NCBI RefSeq assembly: GCF_014145335.1
Contig: NZ_JACIVI010000001.1
Coordinates: 1,302,001-1,366,000 of the forward strand
Direction of reading: 5' to 3'
DNA: 64,000 bases
Origin: Aquariibacter albus
GTDB lineage: Bacteria; Pseudomonadota; Gammaproteobacteria; Burkholderiales; Burkholderiaceae_C
Shown here piece after piece: positions 14,602 through 21,490 of the stretch; position 1 is the stretch's first letter, and the number at the start of each line of letters is the position of its first letter. The position numbers were made by a program, and so were the translations under genes. Under the pieces are notes generated by a model. The model had not been told where the DNA came from. It was given only the letters and a program-made list of their open reading frames with translations, and made no database searches.

Positions 14602-15426
14602 TTGACCCCGAACGACAACGACGACAACCGATCGGTGGCCCTGTACTGGGACTTCGAGAACCTGCACGCAGGTCTCGTCGAAGCCCGCTACGGCGAAGGC
14701 GCCTACGCCAAGCCGGACAACCGCTTCAAGGCCCAGGAACCGCTGATCGACGTGCAGGCCCTGGTCGAACTCGCTGCCTCCTTCGGTCCGGTCGCCATCA
14801 ACCGCGCCTACGGCAACTGGCAATTCTTCGGCCGCTACCGCGACGCCCTGCTGCAGAGCGCCGTCGAGCTGATCCAGCTCTTCCCGCCCGGCGCGTCGGC
14901 CAAGAACGGCGCCGACATCAAGCTCTGCCTCGACGCCACCGAGGACATCAGCCGCTTCGCCCACATCGGCACCGTCATCATCATCGGCGGCGACAGCGAC
15001 TTCATGCCGGTCGCCCAGAAGATCAAGGCCGCCGGCCGCACCCTGATCGGCATCGGCAACCGCCGGAACACCAACAAGCACTGGGCCAAGAGCTGCCACG
15101 AGTTCCGCTACTACGACACCCTCGTCGAGCCCGAGCCCGGACCGCAGGCCCAAGCCGCCGCCGAGACCGTGGACGCGGCGGCACCCCCGCCCGCAGACCC
15201 GGCGGCCGACATGCTCCGTCGCGCGCTCCGCCTGCTCGCCGAAACCCGCGGCGAGACCTGGGTGAACAAGGCCAACGTCTGGCCGATGATCAAGCGCCTG
15301 GACGCGACCTTCGACACCAAGGACCACGGCTACGCCAGCTTCACCGAGATGCTCAAGGCGCTCGATGCAGTGGTCGAGGTCAAGAAGGGCGAGACCGACC
15401 ACCTGCTGCGCTTGCGGCCGACCTGA
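14602..15426 (+). CDS. NYN-domain (LabA/DUF88-like) protein with C-terminal OST-HTH/LOTUS domain
   Basis: A 274-aa protein. A TTG start at 14602 is supported by GGGAG 6 bases upstream and by the absence of an upstream in-frame ATG. Residues about 10-165 are a NYN/PIN-like domain: ALYWDFENLHAG carries the first acidic cluster (D17, E19), KNGADIKLCLDA the second, and IIIGGDSDFMPVAQKIKAAG the third, all expected for a metal-dependent RNase. An Ala/Pro-rich linker leads to residues about 205-270, a winged-helix OST-HTH/LOTUS domain (NVWPMIKRLDATFDTKDHGY). Such two-domain proteins are presumed RNA-binding nucleases. It is monocistronic, next to the metal cargo, and its role in the element is unknown. 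Confidence 0.88.
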   Translation: MTPNDNDDNRSVALYWDFENLHAGLVEARYGEGAYAKPDNRFKAQEPLIDVQALVELAASFGPVAINRAYGNWQFFGRYRDALLQSAVELIQLFPPGASAKNGADIKLCLDATEDISRFAHIGTVIIIGGDSDFMPVAQKIKAAGRTLIGIGNRRNTNKHWAKSCHEFRYYDTLVEPEPGPQAQAAAETVDAAAPPPADPAADMLRRALRLLAETRGETWVNKANVWPMIKRLDATFDTKDHGYASFTEMLKALDAVVEVKKGETDHLLRLRPT

Positions 15427-15452
15427 CCGCCCCGACCGGCTTCCGCCGGAGA

Positions 15453-16073
15453 CTAGGTCAGGACCTTGCGGCAGTAGCAGTACACGAACTGCTGGACCAC
15501 GCCGCCGGGGGTGCGGTGCTCGTGTTCCCTGTGTTCGACCAGATCGAAGGCGCGGCCGAACTCGTCGTGCAAGGCGTCGGCGTCGTACCGCTTCACCGGC
15601 AGGCCGCTGCACTGCGTCGGCCCCTGCGCCCCGAAGGTGGCAACGATGACATGGCCGCCGGGACGGACCGCGCGCAACACCTGCGCGACATAGGCACGTC
15701 GCGCCGCCTCCTCGACCAGGAAATGAAACACCGCCCGGTCGTGCCAGAGGTCGTAGGGCGGGCCCGGCAGGTCCATCGACAAGATGTCGCCGACCAGCCA
15801 GTGCACCCGCCGGGCCACCGGCCCCAATCGAGCCTGCGCCGCGGCCAGGGCCGCCGCCGACAGATCGACCACGGTGACGTCGCGGTAGCCAGCGAGCAGC
15901 AGATCGTCGACCAGCGTCGAGGCTCCGCCACCCACGTCGATGATCCGGGCGCTCCCGCCGGGCGCGGCCTGCTCGATCAGCGCGAGCGAAGTGGCCGCAT
16001 GCGGCTCGAACCAGCTCACGGCATCGGCCGCCTTGCCGCCGTACACCTGCTCCCAATGCTGCTTCGGATCCAT
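15453..16073 (-). CDS. Class I SAM-dependent methyltransferase
   Basis: A 206-aa protein. MDPKQHWEQVYGGKAADAVS and SWFEPHAATSLALIE form the N-terminal cap; ARIIDVGGGASTLVDDLL is the SAM-binding motif I; VTVVDLSAAALAAAQARL is motif II; PYDLWHDRAVFHFLVEE and GGHVIVATFGAQGPTQCSGL follow. This is a known family often found in metal-resistance islands next to cadmium/lead regulators. The substrate is unknown; the tellurite/thiopurine-methyltransferase-like fold (TehB type) suggests a metalloid or small-molecule acceptor, which is inference. GGAG precedes the ATG by 7 bases. It is downstream of merR and ynfA on the same strand. Confidence 0.85.
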   Translation of the reverse strand: MDPKQHWEQVYGGKAADAVSWFEPHAATSLALIEQAAPGGSARIIDVGGGASTLVDDLLLAGYRDVTVVDLSAAALAAAQARLGPVARRVHWLVGDILSMDLPGPPYDLWHDRAVFHFLVEEAARRAYVAQVLRAVRPGGHVIVATFGAQGPTQCSGLPVKRYDADALHDEFGRAFDLVEHREHEHRTPGGVVQQFVYCYCRKVLT

Positions 16074-16099
16074 CGCCTCTCTCCTGCACGCCAGGGCGT

Positions 16100-16588
16100 T
16101 CAGCCGGCCGATCCCCGACGGCGATCGGCGGCGCGCCTGCCCCCGGAACGACCGTGGGCACCCTCGACATGCACCCCGCCCGCCGGTGCCCGTGCCACCG
16201 GTTGCGCCAACCCGTCCAGGATGCCGCACCGCGCCGCCTCGCCCGCCCCGCCGCATTGCGCGCGCAGGGACTTCAGCTGCCGCTCGAGCTGCCGCAGCTC
16301 CCGGATGCGCGTGGCGACATGGTGGATGTGCTCGTCGAGCAGCATGTTGACTTCGCCGCACCCGGCCTGCGGTGCGTCCTTGACGCGCAGCAGCACGCGA
16401 ACCTCGTCCAGCGTCATGTCCAGCGACCGGCAGTGCCGCACGAAGGCCAGCCGCTCGACGTGCCCGGGCCCGTAGATGCGGTAGTTGCCTTCGGTGCGCG
16501 CCGCCGTCGGCAGCAGCCCTTCGCGCTCGTAGTAGCGGATGGTCTCGACCGGGGTCCCCGCCGCGGCCGCCAGTTCACCGATCTTCAT
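16100..16588 (-). CDS. cadR: MerR-family Cd(II)/Pb(II)-responsive regulator
   Basis: A 162-aa protein. The MerR HTH is at residues 1-68 (MKIGELAAAAGTPVETIRYY), followed by the dimerisation helix. Metal-site cysteines lie at C77 (GCGEVNMLLDEHI), C112 and C121 (RCGILDGL), a pattern like the three-cysteine site of CadR/PbrR proteins. The C-terminal tail is long and Gly/Arg-rich, unlike the short His-rich tail of Pseudomonas CadR. It should untwist the 19-bp-spacer promoter at 16997-17027 in response to Cd, Pb or Zn and drive the CDF gene. It is coded leftward between ynfA and the methyltransferase. Confidence 0.85.
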   Translation of the reverse strand: MKIGELAAAAGTPVETIRYYEREGLLPTAARTEGNYRIYGPGHVERLAFVRHCRSLDMTLDEVRVLLRVKDAPQAGCGEVNMLLDEHIHHVATRIRELRQLERQLKSLRAQCGGAGEAARCGILDGLAQPVARAPAGGVHVEGAHGRSGGRRAADRRRGSAG

Positions 16589-16604
16589 CGCTGTCTCCTC
16601 CGCC

Positions 16605-16940
16605 TCAGGCCGCCCGCGGCTGCAGCGCGATCAGCGCCATGCCGGCCAGGCAGACGGCACCGCCGACCAGGTCCCAGCGCGTCGGCGCCACGCCGTCGAC
16701 CTGCCACAGCCACAGCAGCGCCACCACCACGTAGACGCCGCCGTAGGCCGCGTAGGTCCGCCCCGCCGCGCTCGGGTGCAGGGTCAGCAGCCAGGCGAAG
16801 GCTGCCAGCGCACCCGCGGCCGGCAGCAGCCACCAGACCGGCCGGCCCTGCGTCAGCACCAGCCACGACAGGTAGCAGCCGACGATCTCGGCCACCGCGG
16901 TGACGAAGAACAGGCCCGTGACGCGCAGGAAGTCGAGCAT
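16605..16940 (-). CDS. YnfA-family (UPF0060) four-helix membrane protein
   Basis: A 111-aa protein with four hydrophobic segments. Signatures are [19 protein letters not shown] in helix 1, [21 protein letters not shown] in the middle and [18 protein letters not shown] at the end. UPF0060 proteins are SMR-like small membrane transporters, often beside heavy-metal regulators. Transport of metals has been suggested but not shown; some YnfA proteins export organic cations. A GGAACC-type ribosome site precedes the ATG. First gene of ynfA-merR-methyltransferase, divergent from the CDF gene. Confidence 0.9.
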   Translation of the reverse strand: MLDFLRVTGLFFVTAVAEIVGCYLSWLVLTQGRPVWWLLPAAGALAAFAWLLTLHPSAAGRTYAAYGGVYVVVALLWLWQVDGVAPTRWDLVGGAVCLAGMALIALQPRAA

Positions 16941-16996
16941 GGCTGAGGTTCCGGGAGGCGGGGCGATGGTGAGGGAAGGCGACACGATGCTAACGC

Positions 16997-17027
16997 TTGA
17001 CTCTGGAGCCGCTACAGGGTTTCCAAT
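16997..17027 (+). promoter_or_regulatory. MerR-type promoter/operator for the CDF transporter
   Basis: A -35 TTGACT (16997-17002), a 19-bp spacer containing the imperfect dyad CTCTGGAG/CTACAGGG, then a -10-like TCCAAT (17022-17027). The overlong spacer with a central dyad is diagnostic of MerR-family control. It points to the CDF gene 28 bp downstream; CadR is coded just upstream. Confidence 0.75.
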
Positions 17028-17054
17028 GCGAACCATGATGCCTCGGACCAGCCC

Positions 17055-17696
17055 ATGAGCGAGCCCTGCTGCAGCCACGGCTGCGCCACCCCATCCGCCG
17101 TCCGGAGCCCGCGCTACCGCCGCGTGCTGTGGGCCGCGCTGATCGTCAACGCGATGATGTTCGGCATCGAGCTCGCCGGCGGCCTGCACGCCGGCTCGGT
17201 GTCGCTGCTGGCCGACGCGGTGGACTTCCTCGGCGATGCGGCCAACTACGGCATCTCGCTGCTCGTGCTCGGCATGGCCCTGCGCTGGCGCGCACGCGCC
17301 GCGCTGTTCAAGGGCCTGACCATGGGCGCCTTCGGCGTCTTCGTGCTGGCCCGGGCCGCCTGGTCCGCGACCACCGGTACGGTGCCCGAGCCGGTGACCA
17401 TGGGGGCGATCGGCGCGCTGGCGCTGCTTGCCAACGTGGCCGTCGCCGCCATGCTCTACGCCTGGCGCGAGGGCGACGCCAACATGCGCTCGGTCTGGCT
17501 GTGCAGCCGCAACGACGCCATCGGCAACCTCGCCGTGATGGCCGCGGCGCTCGGTGTGTTCGGCACCGGCAGCGCCTGGCCCGACCTCGCGGTCGCCGCG
17601 ATCATGGGCAGCCTCGCGATCGCCGCGGCGGCGTCCGTCGTGCGCCAGGCCACCACCGAGCTGCGACCGGCCGCTGCCGGTCCCGTGACGCCATGA
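17055..17696 (+). CDS. Short cation transporter of the CDF (cation diffusion facilitator) type
   Basis: A 213-aa protein with six predicted membrane helices and no C-terminal cytoplasmic metallochaperone-like domain (the usual CDF length is about 300). Cysteines near the start (EPCCSHGC) could bind metal. The two CDF metal-site helices are visible: [15 protein letters not shown] (D-x3-D type, helix 2) and [12 protein letters not shown] (helix 5, where the usual His-Asp pair reads N-D). It probably exports Cd, Zn or Pb under MerR control. Stop overlaps the next gene start by 4 bases. Confidence 0.82.
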   Translation: MSEPCCSHGCATPSAVRSPRYRRVLWAALIVNAMMFGIELAGGLHAGSVSLLADAVDFLGDAANYGISLLVLGMALRWRARAALFKGLTMGAFGVFVLARAAWSATTGTVPEPVTMGAIGALALLANVAVAAMLYAWREGDANMRSVWLCSRNDAIGNLAVMAAALGVFGTGSAWPDLAVAAIMGSLAIAAAASVVRQATTELRPAAAGPVTP

Positions 17697-17917
17697 GTGC
17701 GGTCGTCCTGACCTCGGCGCTGACCTGCCCGCATTGCGGCCACCGGTCGACCGAGACCATGCCGACCGACCGCTGCCTGTGGTTGCACGAATGCCCGCAG
17801 TGCCGCCGGCTGCTGCGCCCGCGGCCCGGCCACTGCTGCGTGTTCTGCTCCTACGGGTCGGTGCCCTGCCCGCCGGTCCAGGCCGCCGCAGGCGAGCCCG
17901 GGTCGTGCTGCGGCTGA
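17693..17917 (+). CDS. Small Cys-rich protein ([10 protein letters not shown]-type), function unknown
   Basis: A 74-aa protein with ten cysteines. N-terminal CPHCGH and CPQC look like a zinc ribbon; the C-terminal half has the family's fingerprint (here [18 protein letters not shown]) and ends SCCG. I know the family only as a recurrent companion of CDF/MerR metal cassettes, with no established function. A small metal-binding or chaperone role is inferred from the cysteines. Its ATG overlaps the CDF stop (ATGA), so production is coupled to the transporter. Confidence 0.8.
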   Translation: MSAVVLTSALTCPHCGHRSTETMPTDRCLWLHECPQCRRLLRPRPGHCCVFCSYGSVPCPPVQAAAGEPGSCCG

Positions 17918-18008
17918 CGGGGCCCGAGCGATGCCAAGCCGCGTCACCCTTCACGCCGGTCGGGATGGCGTCGTGCCGCCCGGCCGCGCAGCCGCTAGAC
18001 TCCGCGCC

Positions 18009-18353
18009 GTGCGTCGCTGGCTCTCCATCCTCCTGCTCGTCCTACTGCCGCTCCAGTTCGCCTGGGCGCAGGCAGCCGACTATGACGTGCGCGGCAGCGG
18101 CAGCCATGAGATGCACTTCGGGCATCACGATCACGACCACGGCGAACCGCCCGACGCGCCCGACGGCGATGCAGGCGGCTCGATCGATGCCGACGGCCAC
18201 CACTGCCACGGCCAGTGCTCGGGGATGCCGGCACCGGTCTACCTCGTGGCCGCCGTCATCGGCAGCACCTCGCCCGATGTCCGCATCGACGCGCACAGCG
18301 GCGCCCTCGCGCCGCCCCGACCCGAACGCCCCCAGTGGCGTCCCCTCGCCTGA
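18009..18353 (+). CDS. czcI: CzcI-like His-rich secreted protein
   Basis: The GTG at 18009 gives a 114-aa protein beginning with a signal peptide ([20 protein letters not shown]). A more upstream ATG at 17931 would put 26 Arg-rich residues before it and is less likely. The mature part is His/Asp-rich ([21 protein letters not shown]). CzcI-type periplasmic proteins precede czcCBA and influence its expression. A possible -10 TAGACT ends at 18001, only 7 bases before the GTG, so the message could be leaderless. Function assigned from position and composition. Confidence 0.7.
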   Translation: MRRWLSILLLVLLPLQFAWAQAADYDVRGSGSHEMHFGHHDHDHGEPPDAPDGDAGGSIDADGHHCHGQCSGMPAPVYLVAAVIGSTSPDVRIDAHSGALAPPRPERPQWRPLA

Positions 18354-18496
18354 TCGGCGAGGCGGGTTGCTTTTCTTCCTGAAACCCGTTCGCGCCTGAG
18401 CGCCGGCCGCAGCATGCGGCCCGCGCAGGCACGACGCGACCTTCTGGTCGCCGCTCGCCGATCTCCCGTGGCTTGTTCTCGACACTGGAGCATCGG

Positions 18497-19774
18497 ATGC
18501 ACCGAAGAATTCGAACGGCCGCATGGCTGCGATGCACCGCCGTGGCCGCCGCCTGGGCCGCCTGCGCATGGACGGCGCAGGCCCAGACCTCGACGGCGCA
18601 ACCCGCGCCCGAAACGCCTCTTGACCTCCGGCAAGTCTTCGACGCCGCCTGGGCACGCCAGCCGGAGGCCCTGGCCCTGCAGGCGCGCCGTGACGCGGCC
18701 AGGGCCCGGCAGAAGGCCGCGCAAGCCTGGACCCCTGAACCCGCGGCGCTGGAGCTGTCCAACAAGACCGACCGCCTCAACCGCAACCAGGGCGCGCGCG
18801 AGCTCGAGGTCGGTGTCGCCGTGCCCTTGTGGCTGCTCGGTGAGCGCAGCAAGACTGCTGCACTGGCGGACGCCGAAGGCGCGGCGATCGAAAGCCGGGC
18901 ATCTGCCGCGCAGCTGCGCGTGGCGGCGGCGGTCCGCGACTCATGGTGGCAATGGCAGCGCACCCGCATCGAAACCGACGCCGCCCGCGATCAGCTCGAC
19001 AACACGCGCCGCATCGCTGCCGATGTGGCACGGCGGACCAAGGCCGGCGATCTGGCCCGCGCCGACCAGCACCAGGCCGATGGCGCGGTAGCGGCAGCCG
19101 AATCGGGGCTTGCCCAAGCCGAAGCCGCACTGGCTGCGGCCCGGCAGCAGCTGCGTGCGCTGGCAGGCCGTGCGCCCGCCGCCACCGAAACCGCCGGTGC
19201 CGCCGCCGAGCCCGACCCCGGTACGGCCTCGGCCGAGACCGACGCGCACCCGGCGCTGCAGGAGCTGAAAGACCGCGCCGCGGTGGCCGAAGGCAGCGCG
19301 GCGCTGACCGCGGCGCAGTCGCGCGCCAACCCCGAGCTGATGCTTGCGACCACCCGCGACCGCGGCGCCTTCGGCGAGTCGTCTCAGCAGACCATCACGC
19401 TCGGCGTGCGCATTCCCTTCGGCGGCGGCCCGCGGCACGATGCCCGATCCGCCGCCGCGCGCGCCGAAGCGACCGAGGCGCAGGCCCAGCTGGCGCTCGA
19501 GCGCGAACGCCTGGCCGCGGAACGTGACGCGGCGCGCGTGCGGGTGGACGCCTCGCGCAGCCAGCTCGCCGCCGCCGAGCGCCGCGCCACGCTCGCGCGC
19601 GAATCGCGCGGCTTCTTCGACAAGTCCTTCCGCCTCGGCGAGACCGACCTGCCGACGCGCCTGCGCATCGAGGCCGAGGCCGCCGAAGCCGAGCGCGAGG
19701 TCGCGCGCACGCGCATCGAGCTCGCCACGGCGATCTCCGCATGGCGGCAGGCCCTGGGCCTGCTGCCCCGGTGA
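18497..19774 (+). CDS. czcC: CzcC-like outer-membrane efflux protein (TolC family)
   Basis: A 425-aa protein; the ATG at 18497 has ACTGGAG 6 bases upstream. An N-terminal signal sequence ends AWTAQAQ. The two OEP repeats follow: the long helical segments DLRQVFDAAWARQPEALALQ and VGVAVPLWLLGERS in the first, and TLGVRIPFGGGPRHDAR plus SFRLGETDLPTRLRIE in the second. It forms the outer-membrane channel of the RND pump with the CzcB and CzcA encoded downstream. It opens the czcC-(N)-B-A block, 45 bases before the next gene. Confidence 0.88.
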   Translation: MHRRIRTAAWLRCTAVAAAWAACAWTAQAQTSTAQPAPETPLDLRQVFDAAWARQPEALALQARRDAARARQKAAQAWTPEPAALELSNKTDRLNRNQGARELEVGVAVPLWLLGERSKTAALADAEGAAIESRASAAQLRVAAAVRDSWWQWQRTRIETDAARDQLDNTRRIAADVARRTKAGDLARADQHQADGAVAAAESGLAQAEAALAAARQQLRALAGRAPAATETAGAAAEPDPGTASAETDAHPALQELKDRAAVAEGSAALTAAQSRANPELMLATTRDRGAFGESSQQTITLGVRIPFGGGPRHDARSAAARAEATEAQAQLALERERLAAERDAARVRVDASRSQLAAAERRATLARESRGFFDKSFRLGETDLPTRLRIEAEAAEAEREVARTRIELATAISAWRQALGLLPR

Positions 19775-19819
19775 CGCCGCTGCGACGCCACGAACCGAAT
19801 CCTTCAGGAACCCCTTCCC

Positions 19820-20371
19820 ATGAACCTCCCGTACCTCCTGGCCGCGATCCTCGTCGCCGCCTTCCTTGGCGCCCCACCCGCGCGCGCCGCCGGCGACCAT
19901 GACCACGGCGATGCCGCTCCCGCCGCCGGCCAGGCGCTGCCGCGCTTCACCGCCGAGTCCGAGGCCTTCGAGCTCGTCGGTGTGCTCAGCGGCCAGCAGA
20001 TCACCCTCTACCTCGACCGCTTTGCCGACAACAGCCCGGTGCGCGACGCACAGATCGAGCTCGACATCGGCGGCACGACCTTCCAGGCAGAACCCCATGG
20101 CGACGGCGAGTACGAGGTGCTGCTGCCCGAGGCGCCGAAGCCGGGCGTGCTGCCCGTCACCGCGACCGTGACCGCGGGCAACGAGGCCGACCTGCTGGCG
20201 GCCGAACTCGACATCCACGAGGAGGCCCACGCTGACGAAGCCGAGCACACGCATTCGTTGAAGGAATACGCCTCATGGGCCGCCGCCGGCTTCGCCGCGC
20301 TGGCGCTGCTGGGCTGGGCTGGGCGTCGCATGCTCGGCGCACGCAGCGTCCGCGCCGGAGGTGCGGCATGA
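19820..20371 (+). CDS. Membrane-anchored periplasmic accessory protein of the RND efflux operon
   Basis: A 183-aa protein: signal peptide (PYLLAAILVAAFLGAPPARA), a His-rich start (GDHDHGDAAP), a beta-rich domain (FELVGVLSGQQITLYLDRFA, then GEYEVLLPEAPKPGVLPVTA) and one C-terminal transmembrane helix (YASWAAAGFAALALLGWAG). The beta domain resembles the N-terminal extra domain carried by some CzcB-type adaptors, so this appears to be that domain encoded as a separate anchored subunit. It overlaps the adaptor gene by 4 bases. A metal-sampling or assembly role is inferred. Confidence 0.72.
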   Translation: MNLPYLLAAILVAAFLGAPPARAAGDHDHGDAAPAAGQALPRFTAESEAFELVGVLSGQQITLYLDRFADNSPVRDAQIELDIGGTTFQAEPHGDGEYEVLLPEAPKPGVLPVTATVTAGNEADLLAAELDIHEEAHADEAEHTHSLKEYASWAAAGFAALALLGWAGRRMLGARSVRAGGAA

Positions 20372-21480
20372 AGCGCGCGCTGATCGCCACCAGTCTCGGG
20401 CTGCTGATCGCACTGGCCGGGCCCCACGCGGCGCTGGCTGGCGAAGGCCACGACCACGGTGACGGCCCCGCGGCCCCCAGCGCCAACGGGCCGCAGCGCC
20501 AGCCCGACGGCAGCGTCTTCCTGCCCAAGCCGGCGCAGCGCCAGCTCGGCGTGCGCACCTTCGTCGCCGCGGCGGCCGCGCTGCCGCGCACGGTGGAACT
20601 GAATGCCAGGGTGCTGATGGACCCCAACGCCGGCGGCAAGGTACAGGCGCTCAACGCCGGTCGCATCGAGCCCGGGCCGCGCGGCCTGCCCAACCTCGGG
20701 CAGGCGGTGCGCAAGGGCGAGGTGCTCGCTTATGTGCTGCCGTCGGCCGCGCCGATCGAGCGCGCCAACCAGGCCGCCCAGCTGGCCGAACTGCGCGCCG
20801 CCAAGACCCTGGCCGACAAGCGCCTCGCGCGCCTGCAGGAACTGGCCGACACGGTGCCGCGCAAGGAGATCGAGGCGGCCGAAAGCGAATCGGCCAGCCT
20901 GGGCGCGCGCATCGCCGCGGTCGGTGCCGGCCTCGCCACCCGCGAAACGCTGCTGGCACCGGTGTCCGGCGTGATCGCCTCGGCCAACGTGGTGGCCGGC
21001 CAGGTGGTCGATGCGCGCGAGCTGGTGTTCGAGATCGTCGATCCCTCCCGCCTGCGCATCGAGGCGCTGGCCTTCGACGCCGCGCTCGCGGCCGACATCG
21101 GCGGCGCGCTGCTCGCCGTGGGAGACCAGCGCGTGCCGCTGGTCTTCGTCGGTGCCTCGCGCAGCCTGCGCGAGCAGGCGCTGCCGCTGGCCTTCCGCGC
21201 CGAGGGCCCGGCGCTGGCGCAACTGGCCGTCGGCCAGCCGGTGCAGGTCTTCGTGCAGACGAAGAAGACGATCGAGGGCATCGCGGTGCCGGTCGCCGCG
21301 CTGATGAAGAACCCGGCCAACCAGACCATCGTCTGGGTCAAGACCGCGCCAGAGCGCTTCGAGCCGCGCAGCGTGACCACCGAGCCGCTCGACGGCGTCA
21401 ACGCCGCTGTGACTTCGGGCTTGAAGCCGGGTGATCGTGTCGCGACGCAAGGCGCGACGCTGATCAACCAGGTCCGCTGA
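20368..21480 (+). CDS. czcB: CzcB-like RND periplasmic adaptor
   Basis: A 370-aa membrane fusion protein. The ATG at 20368 overlaps the previous stop. A signal peptide and His-rich start (AGEGHDHGDG) are followed by the split biotinyl-lipoyl and alpha-hairpin region (VRKGEVLAYVLPSAAPIERA, then LLAPVSGVIASANVVAGQVV) and beta-barrel/membrane-proximal domains (PVAALMKNPANQTIVWVKTA, then GLKPGDRVATQGATL). It links the inner-membrane CzcA with the outer channel. Ten bases separate it from czcA. Confidence 0.9.
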   Translation: MKRALIATSLGLLIALAGPHAALAGEGHDHGDGPAAPSANGPQRQPDGSVFLPKPAQRQLGVRTFVAAAAALPRTVELNARVLMDPNAGGKVQALNAGRIEPGPRGLPNLGQAVRKGEVLAYVLPSAAPIERANQAAQLAELRAAKTLADKRLARLQELADTVPRKEIEAAESESASLGARIAAVGAGLATRETLLAPVSGVIASANVVAGQVVDARELVFEIVDPSRLRIEALAFDAALAADIGGALLAVGDQRVPLVFVGASRSLREQALPLAFRAEGPALAQLAVGQPVQVFVQTKKTIEGIAVPVAALMKNPANQTIVWVKTAPERFEPRSVTTEPLDGVNAAVTSGLKPGDRVATQGATLINQVR

Positions 21481-21490
21481 GGAAGCCACC

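Noticed and set aside
7206-15430. A complete self-transmissible conjugation system
   Set aside because: Only relaxase and MobC are present; no type IV secretion or coupling-protein genes are visible in the window, so at most mobilizable unless genes lie to the left.
17996-18011. A firm promoter giving a leaderless czcI-like transcript
   Set aside because: TAGACT is suitably placed before the GTG, but no convincing -35 element is present; mentioned only as a possibility.
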